Assembly (NCBI RefSeq): GCF_032854445.1
Contig: NC_088303.1
Span: forward strand, 23,229,265-23,293,264
Source: Liolophura sinensis
Lineage: Eukaryota > Mollusca > Polyplacophora > Chitonida > Chitonidae
Reading direction: 5' to 3'
DNA length: 64,000 nt
Shown: in pieces, positions 21,001 to 29,100 of the stretch
Numbering within the stretch: the first letter of the stretch is position 1
How the letters are laid out: every line of letters starts with the position of its first letter
Notes under the pieces: generated by a model
The model's input: the letters and a program-made list of their open reading frames with translations, nothing else
Told to the model about the DNA's origin: nothing
Database searches by the model: none
Made by a program: the position numbers and the translations under genes

Positions 21001-23811
21001 CTTGGACTGCCCTCACTTGGTCTGCCCTCAGATGGTCTGCCCTCACATGGCCTGCCCTCACTTGGTCTGCCCTCACATGGTCTGCCCTCACATGATCTGC
21101 CCTCACTTGGTCTGCCCTCACTTGGACTGCCCTCACTTGGTCTGCCCTCACATGGTCTGCCCTCACATGGTCTGCCCTCACTTGGTCTGCCCTCACATGG
21201 TCTGCCCTCACTTGGTCTGCCCTCACATGGTCTACCCTCACATGGTTTGCCCTCATTTGGTCTGCCCTCACATGGTCTGCCTTCACATGGTCTGCCCTCA
21301 CTTGGACTGCCCTCACTTGGTCTGCCCTCAGATGGTCTGCCCTCACATGGCCTGCCCTCACTTGGTCTGCCCTCACATGGTCTGCCCTCACTTGGTCTGC
21401 CCTCACATGATCTGCCCTCACTTGGTCTGCCCTCACATGGTCTGCCCTCACTTGGAAGCAACATCACCTTGTCTGCTTTCAAAGCAGTCCACAGCCAAAT
21501 GCATTAATTTCACTGTTCAGATTTTCTAAACCTTCTACTAGTCATCATTTTAGAAATTATACATTTCACTAACCATCCAGTTTGAAATTTCACGTGCTGA
21601 AGCTTTGCCTACACTTTCCATGCACAATTTGAGCTTTAGTTGCTGTGGATGGATTCCTATCATGTAGCACAGCTGAGCTGGTTATCTTTGGTATGTGAGC
21701 TTTAGATAGAGTAAAAGCTGTGAAAGTAAGAAAGCCTGTTAAAACACAAAACAATATCTGCATTATATATAGGAACTATATATTCTAGACAAAATGTTAC
21801 AATTTGAACAATTATGCCATCTTTTAAAAATTTAGGTGCAGAAATTGACGTATATAATAAACAGGTTATCATGCCAATGTCCACGCAGTTTTATCAGCTT
21901 GTTGGAGATCATCTTTGAGCTTTGAGCTTGGTTGATAAATTAGACTGACTTCAAATAACACACTGTCATGACAAACCTCTACATTGGTAATTATTTTTAG
22001 AAGTGGTAGACATACATTAGTATAACAAATTGAAGTTAAAATGAAGATCAAAAAACTCTGTTAAATTGGAAGAGATAAGCTGGAACTTATATGACAAAAG
22101 AACAAGCATTAATAGTTAGTGCATTATAGATGTATTTCAGTTTATGTATAGATGTACTGCATTTTCTGGAGTTCTTTGTTTCAGTAAACTGAGAGAGTAC
22201 CCGGCGCAGTATTCCACTGATGGCTCCATAACTATCTCTGAGTCTGTGCTTGTCAAGGTGTCTGGTGAGGATGAGAATAAAGACATTCTGGTGTCCTGGT
22301 CACATCAGGTGAGACTGATGACATCGAAAATAATGATATCATTTTATGAATGAATATATTGAATTTATATTTACTTGATTGGTGTTTTACATCATACTCA
22401 AGAATATTTCACATACACGATGACAGCCAGAATTATGCTGGGAGTAAAAAGGGTAGAGACTGAGGGAAACCACAAACATCTGTAGGTTGTTACATACCTT
22501 CTCATGTCAGATCAGACCGAAAGTCAGCATCAGAGGAGCATGATGTCAATGAGAATAAGGATACCTTGTTTGTGAAGGTCACATCAGATGAGCATGATGT
22601 CAGTGAGAATAGTGGTACCTTGTTTGTGAAGGTCACATCAGATAAGCATGACGTCAGTGAGAATAATGATACCTTGTTTGTGAAGGTCACATCAGATGAG
22701 CATGATGTCAGTGAGAATAAGGATACCTTGTTTGTGAAGGTCACATCAGATGAGCATGATGTCAGTGAGAATAAGGATACCTTGTTTGTGAAGGTCACAT
22801 CAGATGAGCATGATGTTAATGAGAATAATGATACCTTGTTTGTGAAGGTCACATCAGATGAGCATGATGTCAGTGAGAATAATGATACCTTGTTTGTGAA
22901 GGTCACATCAGATGAGCATGGTGTCAGTGAGAATAAGGATACCTTGTTTGTGAAGGTCACATCAGATGAGCATGATGTCAGTGAGAATAATGATACCTTG
23001 TTCGTGAAGGTCACATCAGATGATGTCAGTAAGAATAAGGATACCTTGTTTGTGAAGGTCACATCAGATGAGCATGATGTCAGTGAGAATAATGATACCT
23101 TGTTTGTGAAGGTCACATCAGATGAGCATGATGTCAGTGAGAATAATGATACCTTGTTTGTGAAGGTCACATCAGATGAGCATGATGTCAGTGAGAATAA
23201 GGATACCTTGTTTGTGAAGATCACATCAGATGAGCATGATGTCAGTGAGAATAATGATATCTTGTTTGTGAAGGTCACATCAGATGAGTATGATGACTGC
23301 GAGAATAACGATACCTCATTGTGAAGGTCACATCAGATGAGCATGATGTCAATGAGAATAATGATACCCTGTTGTGAAGGTCACATCAGATGAGCATGAT
23401 GTCAGTGAGAATAAGGATACCTTGTTTGTGAAGGTCACATCAGATGAGCATGATATGATGGAGGTCATTCTTGCATTTAATAAATTGACACGTGAGACTG
23501 GAAATAAAGGTTTGATTTTTATTTTTGAACTGCAACACGGTGCACTTGCACAAAGAACAAAGACGAAATGTTATGAGCTTACTGTGGTCTGCATACATCT
23601 ACCTTCAATACAGTGTGTGTAGGTAATGCTTAGTGGATTTGTGAAACTTATTCTAGATCCTCAAAAACCTGTATGTTGTGCTTTTTTATATACATAATAC
23701 AGAGAATTTTTGCGTTGTTTCAACCATTACTCATGGTGCTTATATTACGTCTTTCAGGATGAAGATCTCGGCAGTTATTTGTTGAAGCTGCTTCGTGGAG
23801 GATTACGCTGA
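4213..23811 (+). CDS. INTS11: Integrator complex subunit 11 (CPSF73-like RNA endonuclease), complete
   Basis: Coding exons are 4213-4240, 5505-5516, 6294-6379, 7926-7999, 9155-9266, 9849-9965, 10580-10678, 11694-11867, 12330-12449, 13709-13804, 14938-15060, 15291-15380, 16184-16346, 16664-16774, 17957-18021, 19788-19930, 22185-22308 and 23758-23811. All have GT donors and AG acceptors, and the phases join into 596 codons plus TGA (human is 600 aa). The metallo-beta-lactamase/beta-CASP fold is intact: HFHLDH at residues 68-73, H157, D178, E203 in LLITES, SFSAHAD near 390 and H414 in LLVHGE, so the nuclease should be active. In known animals INTS11 pairs with INTS9 in the nucleus to cut snRNA precursors and promoter-proximal nascent RNA. 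The start [10 protein letters not shown] matches the family N-terminus. The first exon holds only 28 coding nt. The protein is ordinary; the introns are crowded with minisatellites and SINEs. Confidence 0.97.
4765..4893 (+). repeat. SINE-A 3' part in INTS11 intron 1
   Basis: Central domain and tail only (GCCAGCAACCTGGGGATGG, CATAATGCTGGCTGCTGTCG, AAATAAATAAATC). The AATAAA-bearing tail is in the sense direction of the gene. Confidence 0.8.
5505..5516 (+). other. INTS11: 12-nt coding micro-exon of INTS11 (exon 2)
   Basis: Between tttcag and gtaagt lies GTGCTGGCCAGG. Joined to the last G of exon 1 and to AT at the start of exon 3 it encodes the invariant G-A-G-Q-D that links VPL to VGRSC. Skipping it keeps the frame but would delete four residues at the start of the catalytic fold. 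Confidence 0.92.
5589..5764. mobile_element. MITE with TA target duplication (copy 1)
   Basis: A 172-bp element sits between TA dinucleotides. Its ends are inverted: left CCCTAATTCCTCAACCTTTT, right complement CTGTAATTCTTCAACTTTTT. It has no coding capacity. The TA duplication suggests Tc1/mariner-type mobilisation (inference). Related copies lie at 29555-29762 and 8172-8392. Confidence 0.65.
6390..6990. repeat. Degenerate tandem repeat, about 46 bp unit, about 12 copies (INTS11 intron 3)
   Basis: Units share AGTCATTTCAGGATTAG, AAAACAAAATTGAC and AAGCTTATAGTTT with frequent changes. It is AT-rich with no coding potential, and appears old compared with the other INTS11 arrays. Confidence 0.8.
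7340..7640 (-). repeat. SINE-B fragment in INTS11 intron 3
   Basis: On the minus strand it carries the SINE-B tail (ATGACTGAAAAATTGTTAAG) and part of the body, including the segment matching GTATAATG. The tRNA-like head is lost or unrecognisable. Confidence 0.65.
8172..8392. mobile_element. MITE related to the TA family (copy 2, diverged)
   Basis: The left end has CAAATTCTCCGACCTTTTCG and ACCACCACTG. The complement of the right end reads CTGTAAATCTTCAGCCTTTC and AACCACTG. The right flank is TA; the left flank has decayed. An internal stretch (complement TATTTCTCTACACTCCATAG) recurs near 50.6 and 52.45 kb. Confidence 0.55.
8424..8785 (-). repeat. SINE-B copy, near full length (INTS11 intron 4)
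   Basis: On the minus strand it runs from a tRNA-like head (complement of CTCTACCAACTGTGCTATCC) through the shared body to the tail ATGACTGAAAAATTGTTGAG, ACGTTAAACCCCAAGCACTC and a CACT run. It is the best-preserved SINE-B in the window. Confidence 0.85.
8870..9060 (+). repeat. SINE-A copy lacking the extreme 5' end
   Basis: It has the segment AATGACCCAGGAGCCTC, the central domain CATAATGATGGCCACCGTC and a long run of AAAT units. It ends about 95 bp before INTS11 exon 5 and is sense oriented. Confidence 0.85.
9470..9690 (+). repeat. SINE-A copy (INTS11 intron 5)
   Basis: Head remnants (GGTTAGCATGCCAGCACGGC), the central CATAATGCTGGCCGCTGTCG and an AAATAAATAAAT tail are visible. Part of the centre is deleted. 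Confidence 0.8.
10690..11150. repeat. Minisatellite, about 25 bp unit, about 16 degenerate copies (INTS11 intron 7)
   Basis: Units resemble TTGTTCTCACCATTACACAA, starting soon after the exon 7 donor. Copies vary at many positions. No similarity to the flanking exon was seen. Confidence 0.8.
11955..12020. repeat. (TA)n microsatellite
   Basis: About 30 TA dinucleotides in INTS11 intron 8. Confidence 0.95.
12110..12225 (+). repeat. SINE-A fragment (INTS11 intron 8)
   Basis: Central domain only (CTGGGCTCTGTCCGGTTTCC, CATAATGCTGGCTGCCGTTA, AAGTGAAATATTCTTGG). It lacks head and tail. Confidence 0.75.
12525..13240. repeat. Minisatellite, 51 bp unit, about 14 copies (INTS11 intron 9)
   Basis: Units read AAGATCCTTGTTAGCTGGAA then ACCACATGGCATGCCTACTA then CCAGTATGACT. 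The unit is a multiple of three, so long open frames appear on both strands; these are not genes. Array homogeneity suggests recent expansion. Confidence 0.9.
13771..14610 (+). repeat. Minisatellite seeded by the INTS11 exon 10 / intron 10 junction, about 43 bp unit, about 18 copies
   Basis: The first unit is the end of exon 10 itself (AGAGGAACATGTTTGAGTTC, AACCACATACGG) plus its donor gtgagttt. The unit then repeats through the start of intron 10. Most copies keep the exon-like 28 bp and a GTGAGT, so potential donors recur every ~43 bp; others have CTGAGT. Units alternate in a three-unit higher-order pattern (variants ending ATATGGCTGAG, ATGTGGGTGAG, ATCCAAGTGAG). Confidence 0.93.
15995..16165 (+). 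repeat. SINE-A fragment just upstream of INTS11 exon 13
   Basis: Central domain and tail (GCAACCTGCTGGTGGTCGTG, AAGTGAAATATTCTTAAGC, CACCAATCAAATGAATAG). It ends about 20 bp before the exon 13 acceptor, so the acceptor region directly abuts the SINE tail. Confidence 0.8.
17188..17768. mobile_element. Non-autonomous DNA transposon with TTAA target duplication
   Basis: A 573-bp element (17192-17764) lies between two TTAA tetranucleotides. Its ends are inverted repeats matching at 17 of 18 positions: AGGAGAAGAAAACTTAAA at the left and, as complement of the right end, AGGAGAAGAAAATTTAAA. There is no coding sequence. TTAA duplication is typical of piggyBac-type transposition, but the termini do not begin with the usual CCY, so the superfamily is uncertain. 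Confidence 0.7.
18495..18563. repeat. 17-bp tandem repeat, 4 copies
   Basis: TTGCACAGGTGTGGTTC is repeated four times almost perfectly in INTS11 intron 15. Confidence 0.9.
18965..19085. repeat. Purine-rich short tandem repeat, about 17 bp unit
   Basis: GGGGAAAATGTCCAGGAG-like units repeat about seven times with small changes in INTS11 intron 15. Confidence 0.8.
19179..19471 (+). repeat. Full-length SINE-A with target duplication
   Basis: The head GGCCTCCGTGGCTCATTTGG carries an A-box-like motif; the B-box-like GTGAGTTCAAGTCCAGC follows. Next come the central domain and a tail CACCAATCAAATAAATAAAA. The flanks repeat TTAAATATT (19179-19187 and 19463-19471), showing target-primed insertion. 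Confidence 0.93.
19477..19640 (+). repeat. SINE-A fragment directly after the full-length copy
   Basis: It starts within the central domain (CGGCCGTATGTGGGAAAGTC) and ends in an AATAAATTAATAAA tail. It is more diverged than its neighbour and probably older. Confidence 0.8.
20818..21457. repeat. Minisatellite, 15 bp unit, about 42 copies (INTS11 intron 16)
   Basis: TGGTCTGCCCTCACA and TGGTCTGCCCTCACT units alternate, with occasional GATGG or CATGA variants and at least one ~290-bp duplicated block. The unit is a multiple of three without stops, so frames of over 200 codons appear on both strands; none has unique sequence, a splice context or a conserved end. Confidence 0.93.
22365..22510 (-). 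repeat. SINE-A fragment (INTS11 intron 17)
   Basis: On the minus strand it shows the tail and central domain, quite diverged. It starts about 55 bp after the exon 17 donor and separates exon 17 from the minisatellite derived from that junction. Confidence 0.7.
22520..23460 (+). repeat. Minisatellite seeded by the INTS11 exon 17 / intron 17 junction, 54 bp unit, about 17 copies
   Basis: Units read GAGAATAAGGATACCTTGTT, TGTGAAGGTCACATCAGATG, AGCATGATGTCAGT. They align with the end of exon 17 (GAGAATAAAGACATTCTGG, TGGTCACATCAG) and with the first bases of the intron (gtgagactgatgacatcg, aaaataatgatatc). The donor G-G-T-G-A-G is G-A-T-G-A-G in the units, so these copies are not GT donors. The resulting 250-codon open frames are artefacts of the 54-bp period. 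Confidence 0.88.
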
Positions 23812-24390
23812 TCATCTGCACTGTTAATGCTCAAACTGCTGCAAGGAACAACACTGTGGCTGTCTACCCAAACTGCTTAAAGGAGAATTACACTGAAGTC
23901 TGTCCACCCAATTATACTGGTTCACGCCTTGATGTAGTTGTCTGTGTTCAGAGACAAGGAGATAAGAACAGTTGACCTGGTCTCAGCTCCACAATAGCTA
24001 CAGTTAAGAACTAAAGACAGACAGCATGCAGTAGGAGTGTTGTGATATGACTGTCTATGCCAGTCTGCTACATCTTCAAGTGTAGCCTACTGCTGATCCG
24101 TGCTCACTTTCCATCACCGGGGAACTCCATGGTAGTCTTCCTCAGTTGTTTTGTGGGGGTAATTCTGAAGTATAGAAGGTTATTTTTTGCCCATATTTTA
24201 AGCATTACTTGGTACAAAACTTTGTTTGGAGAGCAGAGGCAATCATTGATTCAGAATAGATCCAGACATGTCTTGTGACACCATATTGTATATTCCAAGC
24301 TTTCAAAAGCACCTTATCCAGACAATTCCAAAAACCATTCAGAAGAGTGGTTATACATGTATGTAGGAAATCAAAAGTGTAAATAAAAAA
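23812..24390 (+). other. INTS11: Probable 3' UTR of INTS11
   Basis: The sequence between the stop codon and the first canonical poly(A) signal AATAAA (24382-24387) has no coding signature. The transcript end is inferred. Confidence 0.6.
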
Positions 24391-24634
24391 ATGGTCTCTG
24401 CATTTGTTAAAATAACCTTACCAAAATGCAGGACAAACTTTCTTGTGTTCATTTTCCTTCACATCATGACGTTTTTTAAGAATATTTTCTTCAACATAAA
24501 TTGGAATGACTGCCTATCAATGCCAAGGACAGACAAGGTGCCATTTGCATGGTCTAACATTATTGAAGACCACTTGCCTTCCACCAATATGGTGTGCATA
24601 TCTATGCATCGCACAGGGGGAAAGTTTACCTGCC

Positions 24635-24725
24635 AAAGGTGGGTGGTATTCCCTGGGCACTCTGGTTTCCTCCGCCAATAAAACTGACTGCCATAGGGGA
24701 GACATTCTTCAGTATAGCATTAAAA
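24635..24725 (+). repeat. Heavily decayed SINE-A remnant
   Basis: CCTGGGCACTCTGGTTTCCT, an AATAAAACTGACTGCC and ACATTCTTCAGTATAGCATT match the central domain with many changes. Confidence 0.5.
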
Positions 24726-25381
24726 AAAATTGACTGCCAGTTGTAAACATTGTGTACAGTCAATTGATCTAGATGTATGCCTGAAATTCATTGCTTGTAT
24801 ACACTGATGTATGCTTATTACCTTGATATAAAAATTTGTACTGGAATCCCTACTGTGATCTACTGTCAAGTCAAGTCTGGACAGTACATGCATGTACGTT
24901 ACTAAAGCGCTCAACTAGGGAGACCTAGACTATCCTGAATACGTCATGTACATGGATGTGGCCTTCTGGCTAGAGCACAACCACAGATGCAGCTGTAGTA
25001 AACAAGCACGTGAGGATTATGCAAACAAATCCTTTCTTGGTTAAGCTTTTCCGTGTCACTTTGTACTCGGCTACATGTGGGATCCTCCATGGTTGATTTG
25101 ACAGGTACGTTTTACCTGTACCGACAGCTGTAGTAACTGGTGGATTTAGGTATTTTTACTGATGTACAATGTAGTAGCTGAAATAGAAATGAGTGCTGAC
25201 AAACACTTGTTGCCACCAACTCCCTGAGAATTATGAAGGTTTGGAAATCTTGAAGATTTTCGGTCCACCACTTAAATTCAGCCATCACCTTCTTCACCCT
25301 CGCAGGTGAAAAAGAAACATCTCAACCACTTCCACAAGTAAGAAAGAAATTAAAAACAGTGGGCAACTTTACTCTTCGCAG

Positions 25382-25387
25382 TTTATT
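25382..25387 (-). terminator. PRXL2B: Candidate poly(A) signal of PRXL2B
   Basis: AATAAA on the minus strand about 265 nt beyond the SECIS element. This would give a 3' UTR of about 0.75 kb that includes the SECIS. Confidence 0.45.
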
Positions 25388-25644
25388 CCAAAATATACAA
25401 ACAAATCATATAATCTGCATAATCTGTGATGGGAATACACACTTTGTGAAAGTTGATTTTTCATCACTAGTAAAGACAAGAATAGGGCAACAGTTAAATA
25501 TACAGGTACCTTGTACACATAATCAGACTTTGAGCATGAACAATTTTGTCACCATTTGCCTGAATTTATCTCGCTAAACACAAAATCTATACCACAGACC
25601 TTCAATATGAAGCAGCACCCCCATAATGGCAGTTAAGAGAAAGT

Positions 25645-25700
25645 TCCTATTCAGTAAATCTGTACTCGACGAGAGTTTCCCAGATCCACGTCATACAGCC
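25645..25700 (-). promoter_or_regulatory. PRXL2B: SECIS element (type 2) in the PRXL2B 3' UTR
   Basis: On the minus strand: ATGA at 25694-25691, then C, then a stem GTGGATCTG (25689-25681) that pairs over nine positions with CAGATTTAC (25662-25654), allowing two G-U pairs. TGAA follows at 25653-25650. Between the stem arms lie GG, the unpaired AAA (25678-25676) and a mini-hairpin CTC-TCGTC-GAG, the hallmark of a type-2 SECIS. There are 12 nt between the ATGA quartet and the AAA, within the usual range. Four pairs (CTGT with ATAG) continue below the quartet. It lies about 418 nt after the stop codon, on the same strand as the in-frame TGA. Confidence 0.8.
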
Positions 25701-26111
25701 AAGGGAGGTAATCCTTTCATATTGAACAACAACAACTCTGCAAACGTCACTTTGACAGTAAAGATATTGAAATTGCTTATCTGGAGCATGAAGGAGAGGA
25801 AGATGTTTAAAATAAAGGAAAATATAACAATAATCATTGACTGAAGATGAAACATGACACAGGCAAATGACTAAATCGCGGAATGATTCTAATCGTTTGC
25901 CTTTGTGCTGCGCTAGAAAAACACATTGCTTCCTGGCAAATCAATGTCGACTTTACCAGTTTGGTTAGGGAAAAAATTGACAAAACTTGTGTCCTACACA
26001 CATTTTTTACTAAATAAATCAATACATTTCCAAACTACTGTGTTAAACGCTGAAACTGGTTAAGTCCAAAACATGTCCACGTTTGTTCATTTCAGCACAA
26101 CGAATATAGTT

Positions 26112-29100
26112 TTATGTTCTCTTGCACACATCTCCGTCACATGTGACCCCTGATGTCTTGGCCTGCCCACTGGCAGCATCCTCCTCTGGAGCGCCCTCTA
26201 TTCCCAGCGACTTTAGCACTTCTGACAACTCTACATGATCTGCCGGGTTCTCCTGCTTAAAACTCAGCAACACCTTGTCTCCCCCTGAAAGGTATGCACC
26301 AACAATCAGACAAATAGACACACATGTATTAATAAGGGAGGAGGTTTTTGTCAACTGCATCTTCTCCAACTTGTAGTTCTACAAATTTCCTAAATATTCA
26401 GTAAGAGAGAACATGTGTTCTGCAATAGAGAACGTGTGTTCAGTAATAGAGAACGTGTGTTCAGTAATAGAGAACGTGTGTTCAGTAATAGAGAACGTGT
26501 GTTCAGTAATACAGAAAATATGTTCAGTAATACAGAACGTGTGTTCAGTAATACAGAACGTGTTCAGTAATACAGAACGTGTGTTCAGTAATACAGAAAA
26601 TGTGTTCAGTAATACAGAACATGTGTTCAGTAATACAGAACGTGTGTTCAGTAATACAGAAAATGTGTTCAGTAATACAGAACGTGTGTTCAGTAATACA
26701 GAACGTGTGTTCAGTAATACAAAAAATGTGTTCAGTAATACAGAAAATGTGTTCAGTAATACAGAACGTGTGTTCAGTAATACAGAACATGTGTTCAGTA
26801 ATACAGAATGTGTGTTTAGTAATACAGAAAATGTGTTCAGTAAGAGAGAACATGTGTTCAGTAAGAGAGAACATGTGTTCAGTAAGAGAGAACATGTGTT
26901 CAGTAATACAGAACATGAGTATATTCTGACAAATTTGACATTCATTTTCAGTAGATTCTACACTAGCATGTACCTTTGTCATATACTCAACATACACTCA
27001 ATGGTAGGAGAAAATCAAAATAACATTGCCATGATCGTAATACTGGGAGGGATACACCATCACTTATGACTATTCATTTGATAGCTCATGGTTAGAGAGT
27101 CCTGCTTGAAGTCAAGACAACTGGGATCAAACCTGGATCGACTCTTACCAAAGACTGATAAAAAATGATACTTGTTGCTACCTTACTTAGTGATCAGCAC
27201 TGAGAGGAGCAAGGAAACGGGACCAACTGGCCCTGTGCGAGTATAATCGGACTGGGTGAGGTGTCATTTCTGGTGTCTTCGGAATAATACTTCAGTGGCT
27301 TCAGCACTTTGGTGGCATGGACACACCACAAGAGGACACAGTATATGTACAAAACTTAAATCTGTATCCAAATGATCATACCCATTTTATTAAATTGGTT
27401 TTACCACCCTGGTTCACATAACTTCAGTGTGACATCTCCACTATGAACAAAGAGAGAGACCTCTTCCAAAAAGAAAAATACTCTGTCTTTTTTTGTTTCA
27501 GGCTTAATGACTACTCATTGTCATATGACTGAAAAAGCCTGACATTGAACTCCAAGCATTCATTCACTCCATTATCATGGAAGGAAACCACTGCCAGCCA
27601 GTTACCATGGTTACCTGAAAAATACACTTGTCAAATCAACAAGAAAAAGGTCTCACTCTTGCTGATCCTAAAGAAGATGTCACACTGAAGTATAATGCTT
27701 AAAACAGGATAGTAAAACCAATTTAATAAAATGGGTGTGATCTTTTGGATACAGAGCTAAATTTTGAACTTCACCATATCAGTTAGCATTTCTGTACATG
27801 TGCATGTGGATTCCTTTCTCAGCCTAGCTTAATGAACAATGTCATTCATAAACAGTTTTTGGTGACTACCTTTAAAGGTCTTCATTCAAACCCAAGTGAC
27901 AAGTGCAATAGATTACGTGCTACATACCAGAACTGACCACAAGAGCACCTCCATTTTGAAACCCATCTCCTTTTAGGTTGCCTCCAAGTGCATCAGCTTT
28001 TGCCTACACAAATTGAGAATTGAAGAACTTAAGTAATCTCCACACCCAAGTCAGCATTGCTAGAAACTACAGGTTTGGTTATTTATTTAAACCTGTAAAA
28101 ATATATAATAATACATGTAAGAACAGGAGTCTATGCAAGTAGTTTCATACTTAACACAGAAACAGCACAAAGTTGTTTGTGTAATGACATTCCTGGAAAC
28201 TAGGTTACCTCCCTTGGAGAGAGGCGCATGTGTGGAGTTATGCAACTTCCAGGGCTATTCCTGCTCAATTAGCGCATGGAGTTGTGTTAAGGATAGTTAT
28301 GCCCTTACTTATCATCTGAAAACACTGAATATATAGACTTGCTGTTTAAACATGATTGAGCCTCATCCTGATAACCAAAGTATTCCACATTAATGTGGTC
28401 ATTGCCTAGATCGGCCGAATAAATGCATGTTTTTATTTTACACGTAATAAAAACATAAGAACCACACATGCTGCATCCTTGCATATACCATTTTGTGTAT
28501 TATTACATCAAGAATGTACAAAAAGGTGAGACATTTTCAAATATTAGGAAGCGAGCACAATTTATGAATTGTTTAACCTGTTTATCATATATTATCTGCT
28601 TGCAAGCCCCTAAAAATTAAGCTGGTCTGCACAGATTATGGCATTTGAATATATAACGGAGCTGATGTGAGAACTGGGCCCTATAAAGACATTTAATCTT
28701 ACCTGAGATGAAGCTTCTCGTCCTTTCTTTGAAAACACTGAGCCTATTGCACTAAAGAATCCTAGTCTGAAATAAATGAAATGAAACCAGAAAGATTACT
28801 GCCACTTACTGTTTGTGTTCTCAGTGTACATTCCTTTCTTGAATATTGTAATACATGTAATGTAATATCTTGACCTCTTGGAAAGGCCACACATATCAGT
28901 ATTATGTATAAGATCCCTGACTATTATCAACTTTTGTAAGGTGTTCTGCCACTCATAGAACTGGCTGTCACTGAACATGTGAAAAACTCTGGAGCATGAC
29001 ATAAGAATCAAATTACGTATCACATATGCCTTATGGGGTCAATGATGATCTTTACCTCTTAAATCCCAAGTTTTGGTAGCACTCCTTCTTCAGGTCAATG

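Noticed and set aside
20692-21529. Frames of 215-271 codons on both strands
   Set aside because: They are translations of a 15-bp tandem repeat without unique sequence.
22502-23324. 258- and 252-codon frames
   Set aside because: They come from the 54-bp minisatellite; the resemblance to INTS11 on the plus strand reflects its origin from exon 17.
26040-26105. Alternative SECIS candidate closer to the PRXL2B stop (minus-strand GCTGAAATGA ... TTTCAGC)
   Set aside because: The arms pair, but the 3' side lacks the GA needed for the quartet and the spacing to an AA bulge is wrong.
26379-27069. 188- and 218-codon frames
   Set aside because: They are translations of the 21-bp minisatellite in PRXL2B intron 5.
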